From Prevotella illustrans (GTDB lineage: Bacteria; Bacteroidota; Bacteroidia; Bacteroidales; Bacteroidaceae), in assembly GCF_017426725.1 (NCBI RefSeq), contig NZ_JAERMS010000029.1, positions 1 through 39,404 on the forward strand: a stretch of 39,404 nucleotides of DNA, in the 5' to 3' direction. The number at the start of each line of letters is the position of its first letter. Within the stretch, counting starts at the first letter, position 1. Below, piece by piece: positions 16,976 through 24,184 of this stretch. The notes beneath the pieces are model-generated. The model did no database searches. It saw only the letters and a program-made list of their open reading frames with translations, and was not told the DNA's origin. The translations under genes and the position numbers were made by a program.

Positions 16976-18217
16976 TTACAGCTTGTTAATCCAGATTGTT
17001 ATATCATTCAGTACTTCGGGTGCGAAGGTCTCCTCTATGTTGACACACTCTTCGGGATTGCCCGTCGTGGCATGCTGGAATTCATGGTTCAGCCCCGTGT
17101 ATTCCTTGATGAGTGTCTTCCGGTTGTGTGGCAGATGGCGGCGGAGGGCCGGAATAGTCAGCTCGGGCGGCACGTTGAGATCAAGCGAACCGTTGACGTG
17201 TAGCACGGGACAGGCCACTTTCTCTATGTAAGGAGTCATGTCAATATCGATAAAGGCCTTGGTCCAGACCGTCGGAGACATGGCCAACATCATTTTGCGG
17301 GCGCTTTCGGCAGAGTTGACGACGTTTTCCGTAGCACCCTTGGCATGGGCCAACTTGTTAATCTGTATGCACATCATCGTGTCGATGCGTGTGGTGGGAC
17401 CGGCCAACGACACGATAAAGTCAGTCTTTTGCCGACTTCCGAGGATGAAGGCTATCATGCCGCCTTCGCTGTGGCCGAGCAGTCCCACTTTTCCAAATTC
17501 CTTTCGGTCGCACAGATATTGCAGTCCGGCCGCAGCGTCATCAGCAAAGTCGAAAGTCGTGGCTTCGCTGAACTTGCCCGTAGACTTGCCTATGCCACGG
17601 TCGTCGTAGCGTAGCGAGGCTATGCCCGCTTTAGCCAAGGCGTCGGCGATGACGAGAAACGGTTTGTGAAAGAATAGCTCCTCGTCGCGGTTTTGCGGTC
17701 CACTGCCCGTCACGAAGAGCACGACGGGTGTCTTACCCCATTTGAAATTCTTAGGAATAGTGAGCGTTGCGCTGAGGCTGACGCCCGCTTTGTCGTTTGT
17801 AAAAGTCACTTCCTCAGTGGAATAGGGGAACGGAGGCGTAGGTTCCTGCGGGCGCAGGTGTTGTTTTTGTCCGCGAGTGCAGATCATCGCTTTGCTGAAA
17901 GGGCCTTGGATGAAAGTTCCGCGGATCGTGTCGGCGGCGAGTCGGCCTTTGAAAGTCATATTAATCTGAGGGACGAGTACGCTGATGGAGTCGTCGGAGA
18001 GGTAGCTGACAGTCATGGGAATGCCGGTGGCGCTCTGTTCGGGCACGTCAAGCGTCACCTTTTTGCCGGCAGTGTCAATGTGAAAGACCAGTGACAGCTT
18101 CTGTGGGCCAAGCTCCAGCTGGCCCGTCCAGTCGCCTTGAAGGCTTTGTCCCTGTGCTTGAAAAGCGAAAACAGCCATCACGAGCGTGATAACCGTTTTG
18201 ATAGATTGGTGTTTCAT
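16976..18217 (-). CDS. Secreted alpha/beta hydrolase
   Basis: A 413-residue exported hydrolase. Residues 1-23 are a signal peptide ending AQG-QS. Residues about 25-115 form a beta-rich N-terminal domain of the kind seen in Bacteroidetes peptidase-like hydrolases. Residues about 140-413 are the alpha/beta-hydrolase domain with GSGPQNRDEE (oxyanion region, about 171-180), the nucleophile elbow GHSEGG (Ser250), an acid residue near D346 in NGSLDLNVP, and His378 in GLNHEF. This resembles the serine aminopeptidase/S9-like esterase group. The substrate is unknown; ester or short peptide cleavage in the periplasm is the likely chemistry. Confidence 0.88.
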   Translation of the reverse strand: MKHQSIKTVITLVMAVFAFQAQGQSLQGDWTGQLELGPQKLSLVFHIDTAGKKVTLDVPEQSATGIPMTVSYLSDDSISVLVPQINMTFKGRLAADTIRGTFIQGPFSKAMICTRGQKQHLRPQEPTPPFPYSTEEVTFTNDKAGVSLSATLTIPKNFKWGKTPVVLFVTGSGPQNRDEELFFHKPFLVIADALAKAGIASLRYDDRGIGKSTGKFSEATTFDFADDAAAGLQYLCDRKEFGKVGLLGHSEGGMIAFILGSRQKTDFIVSLAGPTTRIDTMMCIQINKLAHAKGATENVVNSAESARKMMLAMSPTVWTKAFIDIDMTPYIEKVACPVLHVNGSLDLNVPPELTIPALRRHLPHNRKTLIKEYTGLNHEFQHATTGNPEECVNIEETFAPEVLNDITIWINKL

Positions 18218-18246
18218 GAGCTTTGTCGTGTTGTTTTGAGAAGAGG

Positions 18247-18696
18247 TTAGCCTAAAATCTGCGTGGCATGTTCCTTTACCTTAATCTCTTTCGGCCCCAT
18301 GATACGGGTGACGACACCGTTTTCGTCGGCAATGAAGGTGGTGCGGAACACGCCCATGTAGGTCTTGCCGTAGTTCTTTTTCTCACCATAGACACCCAGT
18401 TCGCTGACCAGCTTCTTCTCTGTGTCGCAGATCAGCGGGAACGGCAACTGGTATTTTTCGATGAATTTCTTGTGCGACTTGGCGTCCTGCGTGCTGCAAC
18501 CCACCACGGCATAGCCCATGGCGAGGAAGCGTTCGTAGTTGTCGCGCAGGCTGCAGGCCTCGTTGGTGCATCCGGGCGTGGAGTCGCGGGGATAGACGTA
18601 AAGCACCAGCTGTTTGCCCTTGAAGTCACTTAGTCTCAATTCCCTACCGTCCTGGTCCGTGCCAAGAAACTCGGGAAGTTTCTGTCCTATTTCCAT
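18247..18696 (-). CDS. bcp: Thioredoxin-dependent thiol peroxidase (Bcp/PrxQ)
   Basis: A 149-residue AhpC/TSA-fold peroxiredoxin. The peroxidatic Cys43 and probable resolving Cys48 lie in STPGCTNEACSL, which is the PrxQ arrangement, and the TP-x-C motif is intact. It reduces hydroperoxides at the expense of thioredoxin in the cytoplasm; no signal peptide is present. It lies 29 bases upstream of the hydrolase gene on the same strand and may share its transcript. A candidate -7 box lies at 18734-18741. Confidence 0.94.
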   Translation of the reverse strand: MEIGQKLPEFLGTDQDGRELRLSDFKGKQLVLYVYPRDSTPGCTNEACSLRDNYERFLAMGYAVVGCSTQDAKSHKKFIEKYQLPFPLICDTEKKLVSELGVYGEKKNYGKTYMGVFRTTFIADENGVVTRIMGPKEIKVKEHATQILG

Positions 18697-18733
18697 TGTA
18701 TATATAATATATTAATGTGTAATCTGTATTCTG

Positions 18734-18741
18734 CAAAGATA
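18734..18741 (-). promoter_or_regulatory. -7 box of bcp
   Basis: On the minus strand this reads TATCTTTG followed by C, a full consensus match about 38 bases upstream of the bcp start. Confidence 0.6.
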
Positions 18742-18886
18742 GCGTAAGTAAATGTAATGAAAGCAGTGCTTTCGAATCCTTTGCTCATAAGAGACTCTTT
18801 ATTAACACTTATTGCATTTCGTCTAATAAAATAAGAGTCAAGTTCAGGCTATTTTTCTTGTTTTTCAATCCAATCGTCTGTCAGCC

Positions 18887-19651
18887 TTACACGTGGAGAA
18901 CGAAATGAGGATGATTTTCGTCTCCCAAACGGGCGTTGTATTTGAAATCGTTTAGTTCAAAATCATGCATGGCTTCGGTGTTTGACAGCCTGTTTTGAAT
19001 GATGTGGCGGGTCATGGCACCACGGCAGCTCTTTGCGTGCACCGGAACATCTTTCATCCTGCGCCCGTCGTCGATGTAGAACAGGGGCTGGACGACACGC
19101 ACTTCCTGTTTCACACGCTTCCAATCAAACAGATGTTCAAACTCCTTCGTGGACAAATGTACGAGTATGCCATCGTCGGCTTGCACGGCGTCGATAAGCA
19201 TTTGGGTAAGGCGGGGGCGCCAGTAGGCAAAGAACGTTTGATTATCGGTAGCTTCGAGTTTCACTTTGCCCTCCATGCGGTAAGCATGGATGAGGTCGAG
19301 CGGCCGCAGCAGCCCGTATAGAAGCGAAATGATGAAAAGGTGTTGCTGGGCAAAGCGGAAGTCATCGTCCGAGAACGTGTCAGCCTTCAGATACTTATAG
19401 GCCTGTCCGTGATAGGCCAGCAGGGCCGGTAAGAGCTCTTCTTCATCGAAGAAACACGCAAACCGCTGCTTGTTTTCGCGAGCTATTTCCAAACTGCAAT
19501 GTAGTTCACGGGCGATATCTTCTGCCTCCCAGTTGCCCATTTCCAGTGCAAACTGCCCGGCTTCCTGTCGAAACGCGGCTTGCGAAGACAAGGGTGCAAT
19601 GGTCGTTGTCTTCGTTTTCATGATTTTGGCTGATGATAAAGTGATTTGCAT
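18887..19651 (-). CDS. yaaA: YaaA-family protein (DUF328)
   Basis: A 254-residue protein of the YaaA/UPF0246 family. The N-terminus MQITLSSAK is a divergent version of the usual LSPAK start. Landmark features are LLYGLLRPLDLIHAYRMEGK (about 114-133), the helix ending FEHLFDW, and the C-terminal HAKSCRGAMTRHIIQN segment. In Escherichia coli YaaA lowers free iron and DNA damage under peroxide stress and binds DNA; the same role here is inference. The bcp peroxidase is adjacent and a glutathione peroxidase lies elsewhere in the window, so the theme of peroxide defence recurs. Confidence 0.9.
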   Translation of the reverse strand: MQITLSSAKIMKTKTTTIAPLSSQAAFRQEAGQFALEMGNWEAEDIARELHCSLEIARENKQRFACFFDEEELLPALLAYHGQAYKYLKADTFSDDDFRFAQQHLFIISLLYGLLRPLDLIHAYRMEGKVKLEATDNQTFFAYWRPRLTQMLIDAVQADDGILVHLSTKEFEHLFDWKRVKQEVRVVQPLFYIDDGRRMKDVPVHAKSCRGAMTRHIIQNRLSNTEAMHDFELNDFKYNARLGDENHPHFVLHV

Positions 19652-19678
19652 AAATACATTCCTTTAATTTATTGCCCT

Positions 19679-19686
19679 CAAAGTTA
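19679..19686 (-). promoter_or_regulatory. -7 box of yaaA
   Basis: On the minus strand this reads TAACTTTG, a full consensus match about 28 bases upstream of the start codon at 19651. Confidence 0.6.
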
Positions 19687-19760
19687 ATACAAAAACGGGT
19701 AAAATCGGCATCCTATAAGCCTGATTTTACCCGTTTACGCATTTCCGGCGAGCAGTGTTT

Positions 19761-20180
19761 TTATTCCTCCTGCCGATTGGAAGCGTTTTCCCGGTTTTCC
19801 ATTTTCAGCTTAATGGCAAAGGAAATCAGCAGTCCCACACCGATGCCGGACGACAGAATAATCCAGAACGAGAAGGTATGTTCGTTGATGTTACTACCAA
19901 ACATGGCGTTCAGAAGCAGTGTAAAGAGGTAGCCCAGTGCCAGTCCGAGCAACACACAGCCCCACTGAAGCGTACTATAGCGATTCTTTTCCCGGTTTTC
20001 CTCGGGCGTAATCAGTTGTCGGGCGGTCTCGGGGTCGATGTTGTTGGCGATGATTGACTCCCGAATACGCCTTTCGTTGTTCATTCTCTTCACTTTTACA
20101 ATGCTGCCGCTTACGACGGCGACGATTCCACAAGCGATTCCCAATACTGATGAGACAAAGCCGATGTCTGCAGGTTCCAT
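19761..20180 (-). CDS. DUF6249-like membrane protein
   Basis: A 139-residue protein read from the ATG at 20180. A longer frame to 20231 exists but the added residues look unrelated. It has three hydrophobic helices at about 6-26, 72-92 and 103-122. A charged linker follows the first helix; it contains NNERRIRES and a PETARQL stretch. The pattern resembles the DUF6249 group often found beside sigma factors in Bacteroidetes. It is the third gene behind a sigma factor and a small membrane protein. A decayed copy of its C-terminal two thirds sits at 21608-21935. Function is unknown; regulation of the sigma factor is a guess. Confidence 0.75.
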   Translation of the reverse strand: MEPADIGFVSSVLGIACGIVAVVSGSIVKVKRMNNERRIRESIIANNIDPETARQLITPEENREKNRYSTLQWGCVLLGLALGYLFTLLLNAMFGSNINEHTFSFWIILSSGIGVGLLISFAIKLKMENRENASNRQEE

Positions 20181-20253
20181 AATGATATGTTTTAAAAAGT
20201 TATTGAATTGGTTTGCTATTGATAAGACCAAGAAGTTGCAAAAACCTTACAAT

Positions 20254-20580
20254 CTATTTCCATGAATATTCCGATATTTTCTTGTTGAGCTGCCAGATGA
20301 TGGCCGAAAGGGCGAAGAGAGCCGATGCAAGCAATGGTAATATTTCGAGCCAGTGCCCCATCTGACCGACGATGCAATAGGTACCGCCCGCTATCGCCAT
20401 GAGAATGGCCGGCTGACCGAAGCAGAAAAACAGCAAGCGCGACCAGCGGCGGAGGCGTTGTCGACGTGCCTCAGCCTTAATATCGCGCATGATTTGATGG
20501 CCGATTTCGTCCAGTACGTGTTGACGCTTGATGCTCTCCTGAATGAGCATGTCAAGTTGTTGGTCATTTATCTCTTTCAT
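20254..20580 (-). CDS. Small membrane protein encoded within the sigma factor operon
   Basis: A 108-residue protein with a charged cytoplasmic N-terminal half (about 1-45) followed by two membrane helices (about 48-68 and 78-97). Its start overlaps the end of the sigma factor gene by 17 bases, the kind of coupling usual for sigma/anti-sigma pairs. There is no recognised anti-sigma motif such as the zinc HxxxCxxC. The best guess is a membrane-linked regulator of the adjacent sigma factor. Confidence 0.72.
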   Translation of the reverse strand: MKEINDQQLDMLIQESIKRQHVLDEIGHQIMRDIKAEARRQRLRRWSRLLFFCFGQPAILMAIAGGTYCIVGQMGHWLEILPLLASALFALSAIIWQLNKKISEYSWK

Positions 20581-21097
20581 AATTAATTTGTTTTTTCAGT
20601 TGTTCGCGTATGCGGTGCAGTTTCACGAGCACGTTGTTGGCCGAAAGTCCCAGCGCAACAGCAATCTCATGCGCCTTTTTACCCTTGTAATAATGCAGTC
20701 GGATGATTTGTTGGTCGAGTTCGGACAGTCTGCCAATGGCTTCGTCCATGGCCTGCAACCTGTGCTCGTGCTCCTCCGAATAGCTGTCGGTCGAGGCTTT
20801 CAAGTCGTTCTCCTCAATGGGTTGCGTGCGGTGTCGTTTCGCTTTGTCGATGGCATTCAGTGCCAGATGCGTGGCTATGGCATTGATCCAGACACCCAGA
20901 TTGCCGCCCCGCCAGCTGTCGAGGTGGGTATAGGCACGGATGAAAGCCTGCTGAACGATGTCACGGGTCAGGTCTTCGTCTTTCATGAGACCGAGCGTTT
21001 TGGAATAGACAGAGCCGGAATAGCGGCTGACGATTTCGCCGAAACATTTCGTCTCGCCCTCTTCCAATATCCGTCTTACGATAGCTTCATCTTCCAT
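20564..21097 (-). CDS. ECF-like RNA polymerase sigma factor
   Basis: A 177-residue sigma-70 family protein. Region 2 spans about residues 15-80 with DEDLTRDIVQQAFIRAYTHLDSW, and region 4 about 115-170 with the helix-turn-helix LHYYKGKKAHEIAVALGLS. The start at 21097 is preferred over the ATG at 21127 because a consensus -7 box (21125-21132) covers the longer start. It is followed by an overlapping small membrane protein and a DUF6249-like gene. The operon diverges from the FecI/FecR/SusCD locus on the other strand. Target promoters are unknown. Confidence 0.9.
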   Translation of the reverse strand: MEDEAIVRRILEEGETKCFGEIVSRYSGSVYSKTLGLMKDEDLTRDIVQQAFIRAYTHLDSWRGGNLGVWINAIATHLALNAIDKAKRHRTQPIEENDLKASTDSYSEEHEHRLQAMDEAIGRLSELDQQIIRLHYYKGKKAHEIAVALGLSANNVLVKLHRIREQLKKQINYERDK

Positions 21098-21124
21098 TTC
21101 TTGTCTTGGTTTCTGGCTATAAGA

Positions 21125-21132
21125 CAAAGATA
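21125..21132 (-). promoter_or_regulatory. -7 box of the minus-strand sigma factor operon
   Basis: On the minus strand this reads TATCTTTG, a full consensus match. Transcription from it would begin downstream of the ATG at 21127, which is why the start at 21097 is chosen. Confidence 0.6.
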
Positions 21133-21344
21133 GTGATAAATTATTACAGTCGGCACCCGCCTTTTTTGCTTTTTTAATTTTTATAAATGTGGCTATATTG
21201 AATTCGGAATAATCTTTACAAAGCGTTGAAAAATTCTGAACAACAAAAAAGTTAGTCGATTTTATGGCCGTTATTCGTGAATTAGGGAAAAGCCATAAAT
21301 GCTTGATAATTAATCGTTTGCGTTTTTAGGCCCAAACTCAACTC

Positions 21345-21480
21345 TCCATTTGCCCCGCTAAAAGCCATGTTTTTGGCTTATAAAAGCAGCTCTTTTACAC
21401 AGCAAAAGCGTAGCTTTGAGCAGCTAAAAGCATAGCTTTTACCTCATAAAGGCTATGCTTTTGCATTTTGAACGCTAAAA
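21345..21480. repeat. AAAAGC/GCTTTT half-palindrome tract B
   Basis: About 130 bases made of roughly six imperfect units in which AAAAGC is followed after a few bases by GCTTTT, for example AAAAGCATAGCTTTT and AAAGGCTATGCTTTT. The tract can fold into several alternative hairpins. Related tracts lie near 12.38 and 23.88 kb. No gene is seen between 21128 and the pseudogene at 21608. Confidence 0.8.
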
Positions 21481-21607
21481 AACGGCCCAGTCATAGCTTA
21501 ATAAGCCCTATTTCTTTGTTAGATTGCGATTTTTTAAAGACCGTTTTTCTGATTCTTATTTTACAATTTTGAGGTAATTGGTACGCTTTGTCAGTCTGTT
21601 TGTTTAC

Positions 21608-21935
21608 TCGTTTTTTTCTCCTGTCGATAGGAAACGCTTTCTTTGTTTTCTATTTTCAGCTTAATGGCAAAGCAAATCGGCAGTCCTATACCAACGCCGG
21701 TTGACAGAATAATTTAGAAAGGGAAAGACAGTTCGCCTATGTTACTACCGAGCAAGGCACGCAGAAGCAGTGCAAAGAGGTAGTCTAATGCCAGTCTGAG
21801 CAAAGTACAGCCATGCTGAAGCGTACTGTAAGGATTCTTTTCCCGATTTTCCTCGTCCACAATTTGTTGGCGGGTGGTTTCTGGATTTACGTTGTTGGCG
21901 ATAAATCGCTCATTGATGCTAAATCTAAATATTCT
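21608..21935 (-). pseudogene. Decayed second copy of the DUF6249-like gene
   Basis: Read on the minus strand, this region translates to a clear relative of the intact gene at 19761-20180: an IANN-x-x-PET segment, then ENREK-N-x-YSTLQ, then a LALDYLF membrane helix. A TAA at 21714-21716 replaces the Trp codon found in the intact gene, a second in-frame stop lies upstream near 21940, and the N-terminal helix is missing. It is a remnant of a tandem duplication or of a lost paralogous operon. An open frame on the opposite strand through this region is an artefact. Confidence 0.82.
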
Positions 21936-21987
21936 TTAAACGGTAACTCTTTTTGGGGTGATGCGACCTTTATTCATGCTTTCTTCT

Positions 21988-21995
21988 TATTTTTG
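21988..21995 (+). promoter_or_regulatory. -7 box upstream of the FecI-type sigma factor
   Basis: TATTTTTG, a full consensus match, lies 72 bases before the start at 22068 and just after the pseudogene. It supports a start near 22068 rather than far upstream. Confidence 0.55.
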
Positions 21996-22067
21996 TATTC
22001 CATTATTGATCAGGCTCGCACGAGGTCTTCTTCGTTGAGCAAGGTCTTTGCATCCGATATAAGTTTA

Positions 22068-22595
22068 ATGCCCATGTCAACGTTTTACCCCTATACAGAC
22101 GAATTTGAAGCTCTCTTTAAAAAGTGGTATATGCCTTTGTTCTACAAGGCGTTGGACTGGGTGGAAGACGAAGAGGTAGCCAAAGACTTAGTAAGTGAAC
22201 TTTTTGCCGACCTATGGAAATCGTACGAACGCATACGGCATTACAAAATAGGCCCTTACTTATTTACAGCCATTAAAAACAAGTCACTCAATTATCTGCG
22301 TCATCAAAAGGTTGAATGCGACAATCGCTCCGCTTACATCAGGATGAAAGAAGAGATTCTCGGCGACTCTGACCTATTGGAACAGCGACTGCGCAAAATT
22401 CAAGAGGTTATAGACAGCCAGACTCCATTGACCCGATTCGTATTCGAGGCATGTTATTATGAAGACAAGACCTATCAGGAGGTTGCCGATATGCTGGCGG
22501 TCAGTGTCAGTGCCGTTCATAAGCATATCAGTAAGATGATGGCGGCGTTGCGGACCGAATTGTTGGTAAAAGAGAGAAAACAAGGTAACGATTGA
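22068..22595 (+). CDS. FecI-type ECF sigma factor
   Basis: A 175-residue sigma factor (the ATG at 22074 would give 173). The frame is open back to 21813, but that part is antisense to a pseudogene. Region 2 spans about residues 8-75 with the DEEVAKDLVSELFADLWKS helix; region 4 spans about 115-165 with YYEDKTYQEVADMLAVSVSAVHKH. This is the Bacteroidetes ECF group that pairs with FecR anti-sigma proteins, and fecR follows after 39 bases. The expected pathway is an outer-membrane TonB signal passed through the SusC STN domain to FecR, which releases this sigma factor to transcribe the downstream locus. Confidence 0.92.
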   Translation: MPMSTFYPYTDEFEALFKKWYMPLFYKALDWVEDEEVAKDLVSELFADLWKSYERIRHYKIGPYLFTAIKNKSLNYLRHQKVECDNRSAYIRMKEEILGDSDLLEQRLRKIQEVIDSQTPLTRFVFEACYYEDKTYQEVADMLAVSVSAVHKHISKMMAALRTELLVKERKQGND

Positions 22596-22634
22596 GCGAA
22601 TAAGCGTGTTTTAATCTATAAACGATTTTTCAAC

Positions 22635-23696
22635 ATGAACAACGATAATCAAAAGATAGAACTGTTGGCAAGGATATTCTTCAGGCGCCGGCATTGTCGC
22701 AAGCCCGATGTAGAAACGGAATGGCGGAAGTTTAAGGCCCGTGAGGGACAAAGCGCGCCCGATTCGTCATCTCATTGGAAATTAATCGTGGCGGCGGTAG
22801 TCGGCGCTGCGGCCATGTGGTGTGGCATGGTCGTTTACCATTATTTTCAGTCACGGTGGCAAACGGATCGGAACATGCCGCTCGTTGTCTTGCGACATCG
22901 GAACGAGGTTCCCCAAGTCACCTACCAATCGGGTCATCAGACGAGAACTTTGACCGGCGTGGATTCCCTTTCTTTCCTTGCCGTTTCGCAGCGTACAGAC
23001 CATAGCAAACAGCAGTCGGGCGCGGCATCTCCAACCGCGAGCCAATCGTCTCGTTCGCCCCTGCAACGCGTTCAGACCCCAAGAGGCATGAGCTTCAAGG
23101 TGATATTGGAGGACGGAACGGAGATATGGCTCAATGCTGAAAGCAAGATAGAGTTTCCGGAGAAGTTTACAGAGCGGATAAGGCAAGTGAAATTAGACGG
23201 AGAGGCCTATTTCAAAGTGGCCCGCAACGTGAAAGTTCCGTTTGTCGTCGTAGGCAACCAAATGAACGTGCGTGTGCTTGGCACGGAATTCAATTTCAGA
23301 CAATACGCCAATGAACAGCCCCACGTCGCGCTCGTCAAGGGCGCGGTTGAAATATTAAACAACCATACGGGAAAGGCGGAGGCTACGCTGACACCCGACC
23401 AAGAAGCCTGGTGTGACCGGCAGGGCGTCATACACGTGGGACAGGCGGACACCTATGCCGTGAGACAATGGGTCGAAGGCATGTTTTATTTCGACGATAC
23501 GCCATTGGTCAATATACTCAAAGAACTTGGACGTTGGTATAATCTGGGTGTCATTTTCAAAAACGCGAGACACCAGAACCTCAGACTCCATTTCAGCGCT
23601 TTGCGCTCCGGTGACGTCCATCGGAGCATTGAAGACTTGAATTTGCTGTGTAAGTTTAAAATCGTCGTTCAGGGTTCCGACATCGTGGTTTATTAA
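22635..23696 (+). CDS. FecR-family anti-sigma factor
   Basis: A 353-residue inner-membrane regulator. A short cytoplasmic part (about 1-47) is followed by one membrane helix (about 48-70). A low-complexity periplasmic linker (about 80-150) leads to the FecR domain (about 152-255), with VILEDGTEIWLNAES and VLGTEFNFR as landmarks. A C-terminal secretin/STN-like domain (about 280-353) follows. It would hold the upstream sigma factor until signalled by the STN domain of the SusC protein encoded next. Confidence 0.93.
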   Translation: MNNDNQKIELLARIFFRRRHCRKPDVETEWRKFKAREGQSAPDSSSHWKLIVAAVVGAAAMWCGMVVYHYFQSRWQTDRNMPLVVLRHRNEVPQVTYQSGHQTRTLTGVDSLSFLAVSQRTDHSKQQSGAASPTASQSSRSPLQRVQTPRGMSFKVILEDGTEIWLNAESKIEFPEKFTERIRQVKLDGEAYFKVARNVKVPFVVVGNQMNVRVLGTEFNFRQYANEQPHVALVKGAVEILNNHTGKAEATLTPDQEAWCDRQGVIHVGQADTYAVRQWVEGMFYFDDTPLVNILKELGRWYNLGVIFKNARHQNLRLHFSALRSGDVHRSIEDLNLLCKFKIVVQGSDIVVY

Positions 23697-23837
23697 ACGG
23701 AACGTTTTGATTTGTCAATCCCTCCTTGTTTTGTCAAAGAAAGCTCACGGATTTTAACTTTTCAAAATGGAGAATCTAAAGTGATTTTAGGGTGAAAAAT
23801 AAGGGATGGGGGATGAATATTTAGCATTATTTTCTCA

Positions 23838-23945
23838 TCAGTTATGCTTTTAGCTCATGAAAGTTACGCTATTAACGGCTTAAAGCTATGCTTTCGCATC
23901 AGAAAAGGACTGCTTTTGCGGGCTGAAAGCATAAGCGATGAGAGG
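23838..23945. repeat. AAAAGC/GCTTTT half-palindrome tract C
   Basis: About 105 bases built of the same imperfect units as tract B, for example AAAGCTATGCTTTCGC and a nearby AAAAGGACTGCTTTTGC. It lies in the 488-base gap between fecR and susC, in which no gene is seen. A further hairpin, TGCC-GGCAAAAA with TTTTTG-TGGCA, is at 24030-24054. The gap probably contains the susC promoter or a sigma-specific element that I cannot identify. Confidence 0.75.
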
Positions 23946-24184
23946 CAAAAAGGGCGTTGAAAATTGTAAAGAAAACGCAAGTCGTTGATTGATAGCGAAA
24001 TACAAAGACGCTCAAAACTCGCGTATTTGCCGGCAAAAAACTTTTTGTGGCAAATTCTTCAGGCATTTTGAGCCATTTGTTAAATTATTTCCTGTTTTTT
24101 ATTTTTTCGGTTTCAGGGGTGACCGTTTGCTGCCGTTCCTTGTATTATAAGTAACAATAGTTTAATATCATAGCCAAAGTTTAT

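Noticed and set aside
18790..18842. Inverted GACTCTT/AAGAGTC pair downstream of yaaA
   Set aside because: The arms are separated by about 30 bases and interrupted, so a stable terminator or operator is not supported.
20543..21133. Plus-strand open frame of 196 codons across the sigma factor gene
   Set aside because: It lies exactly antisense to the sigma factor, whose domains are clear.
21813..22067. Long N-terminal extension of the FecI-type sigma factor
   Set aside because: It is antisense to the decayed DUF6249-like gene and upstream of the -7 box at 21988, while sigma region 2 starts right after 22074.
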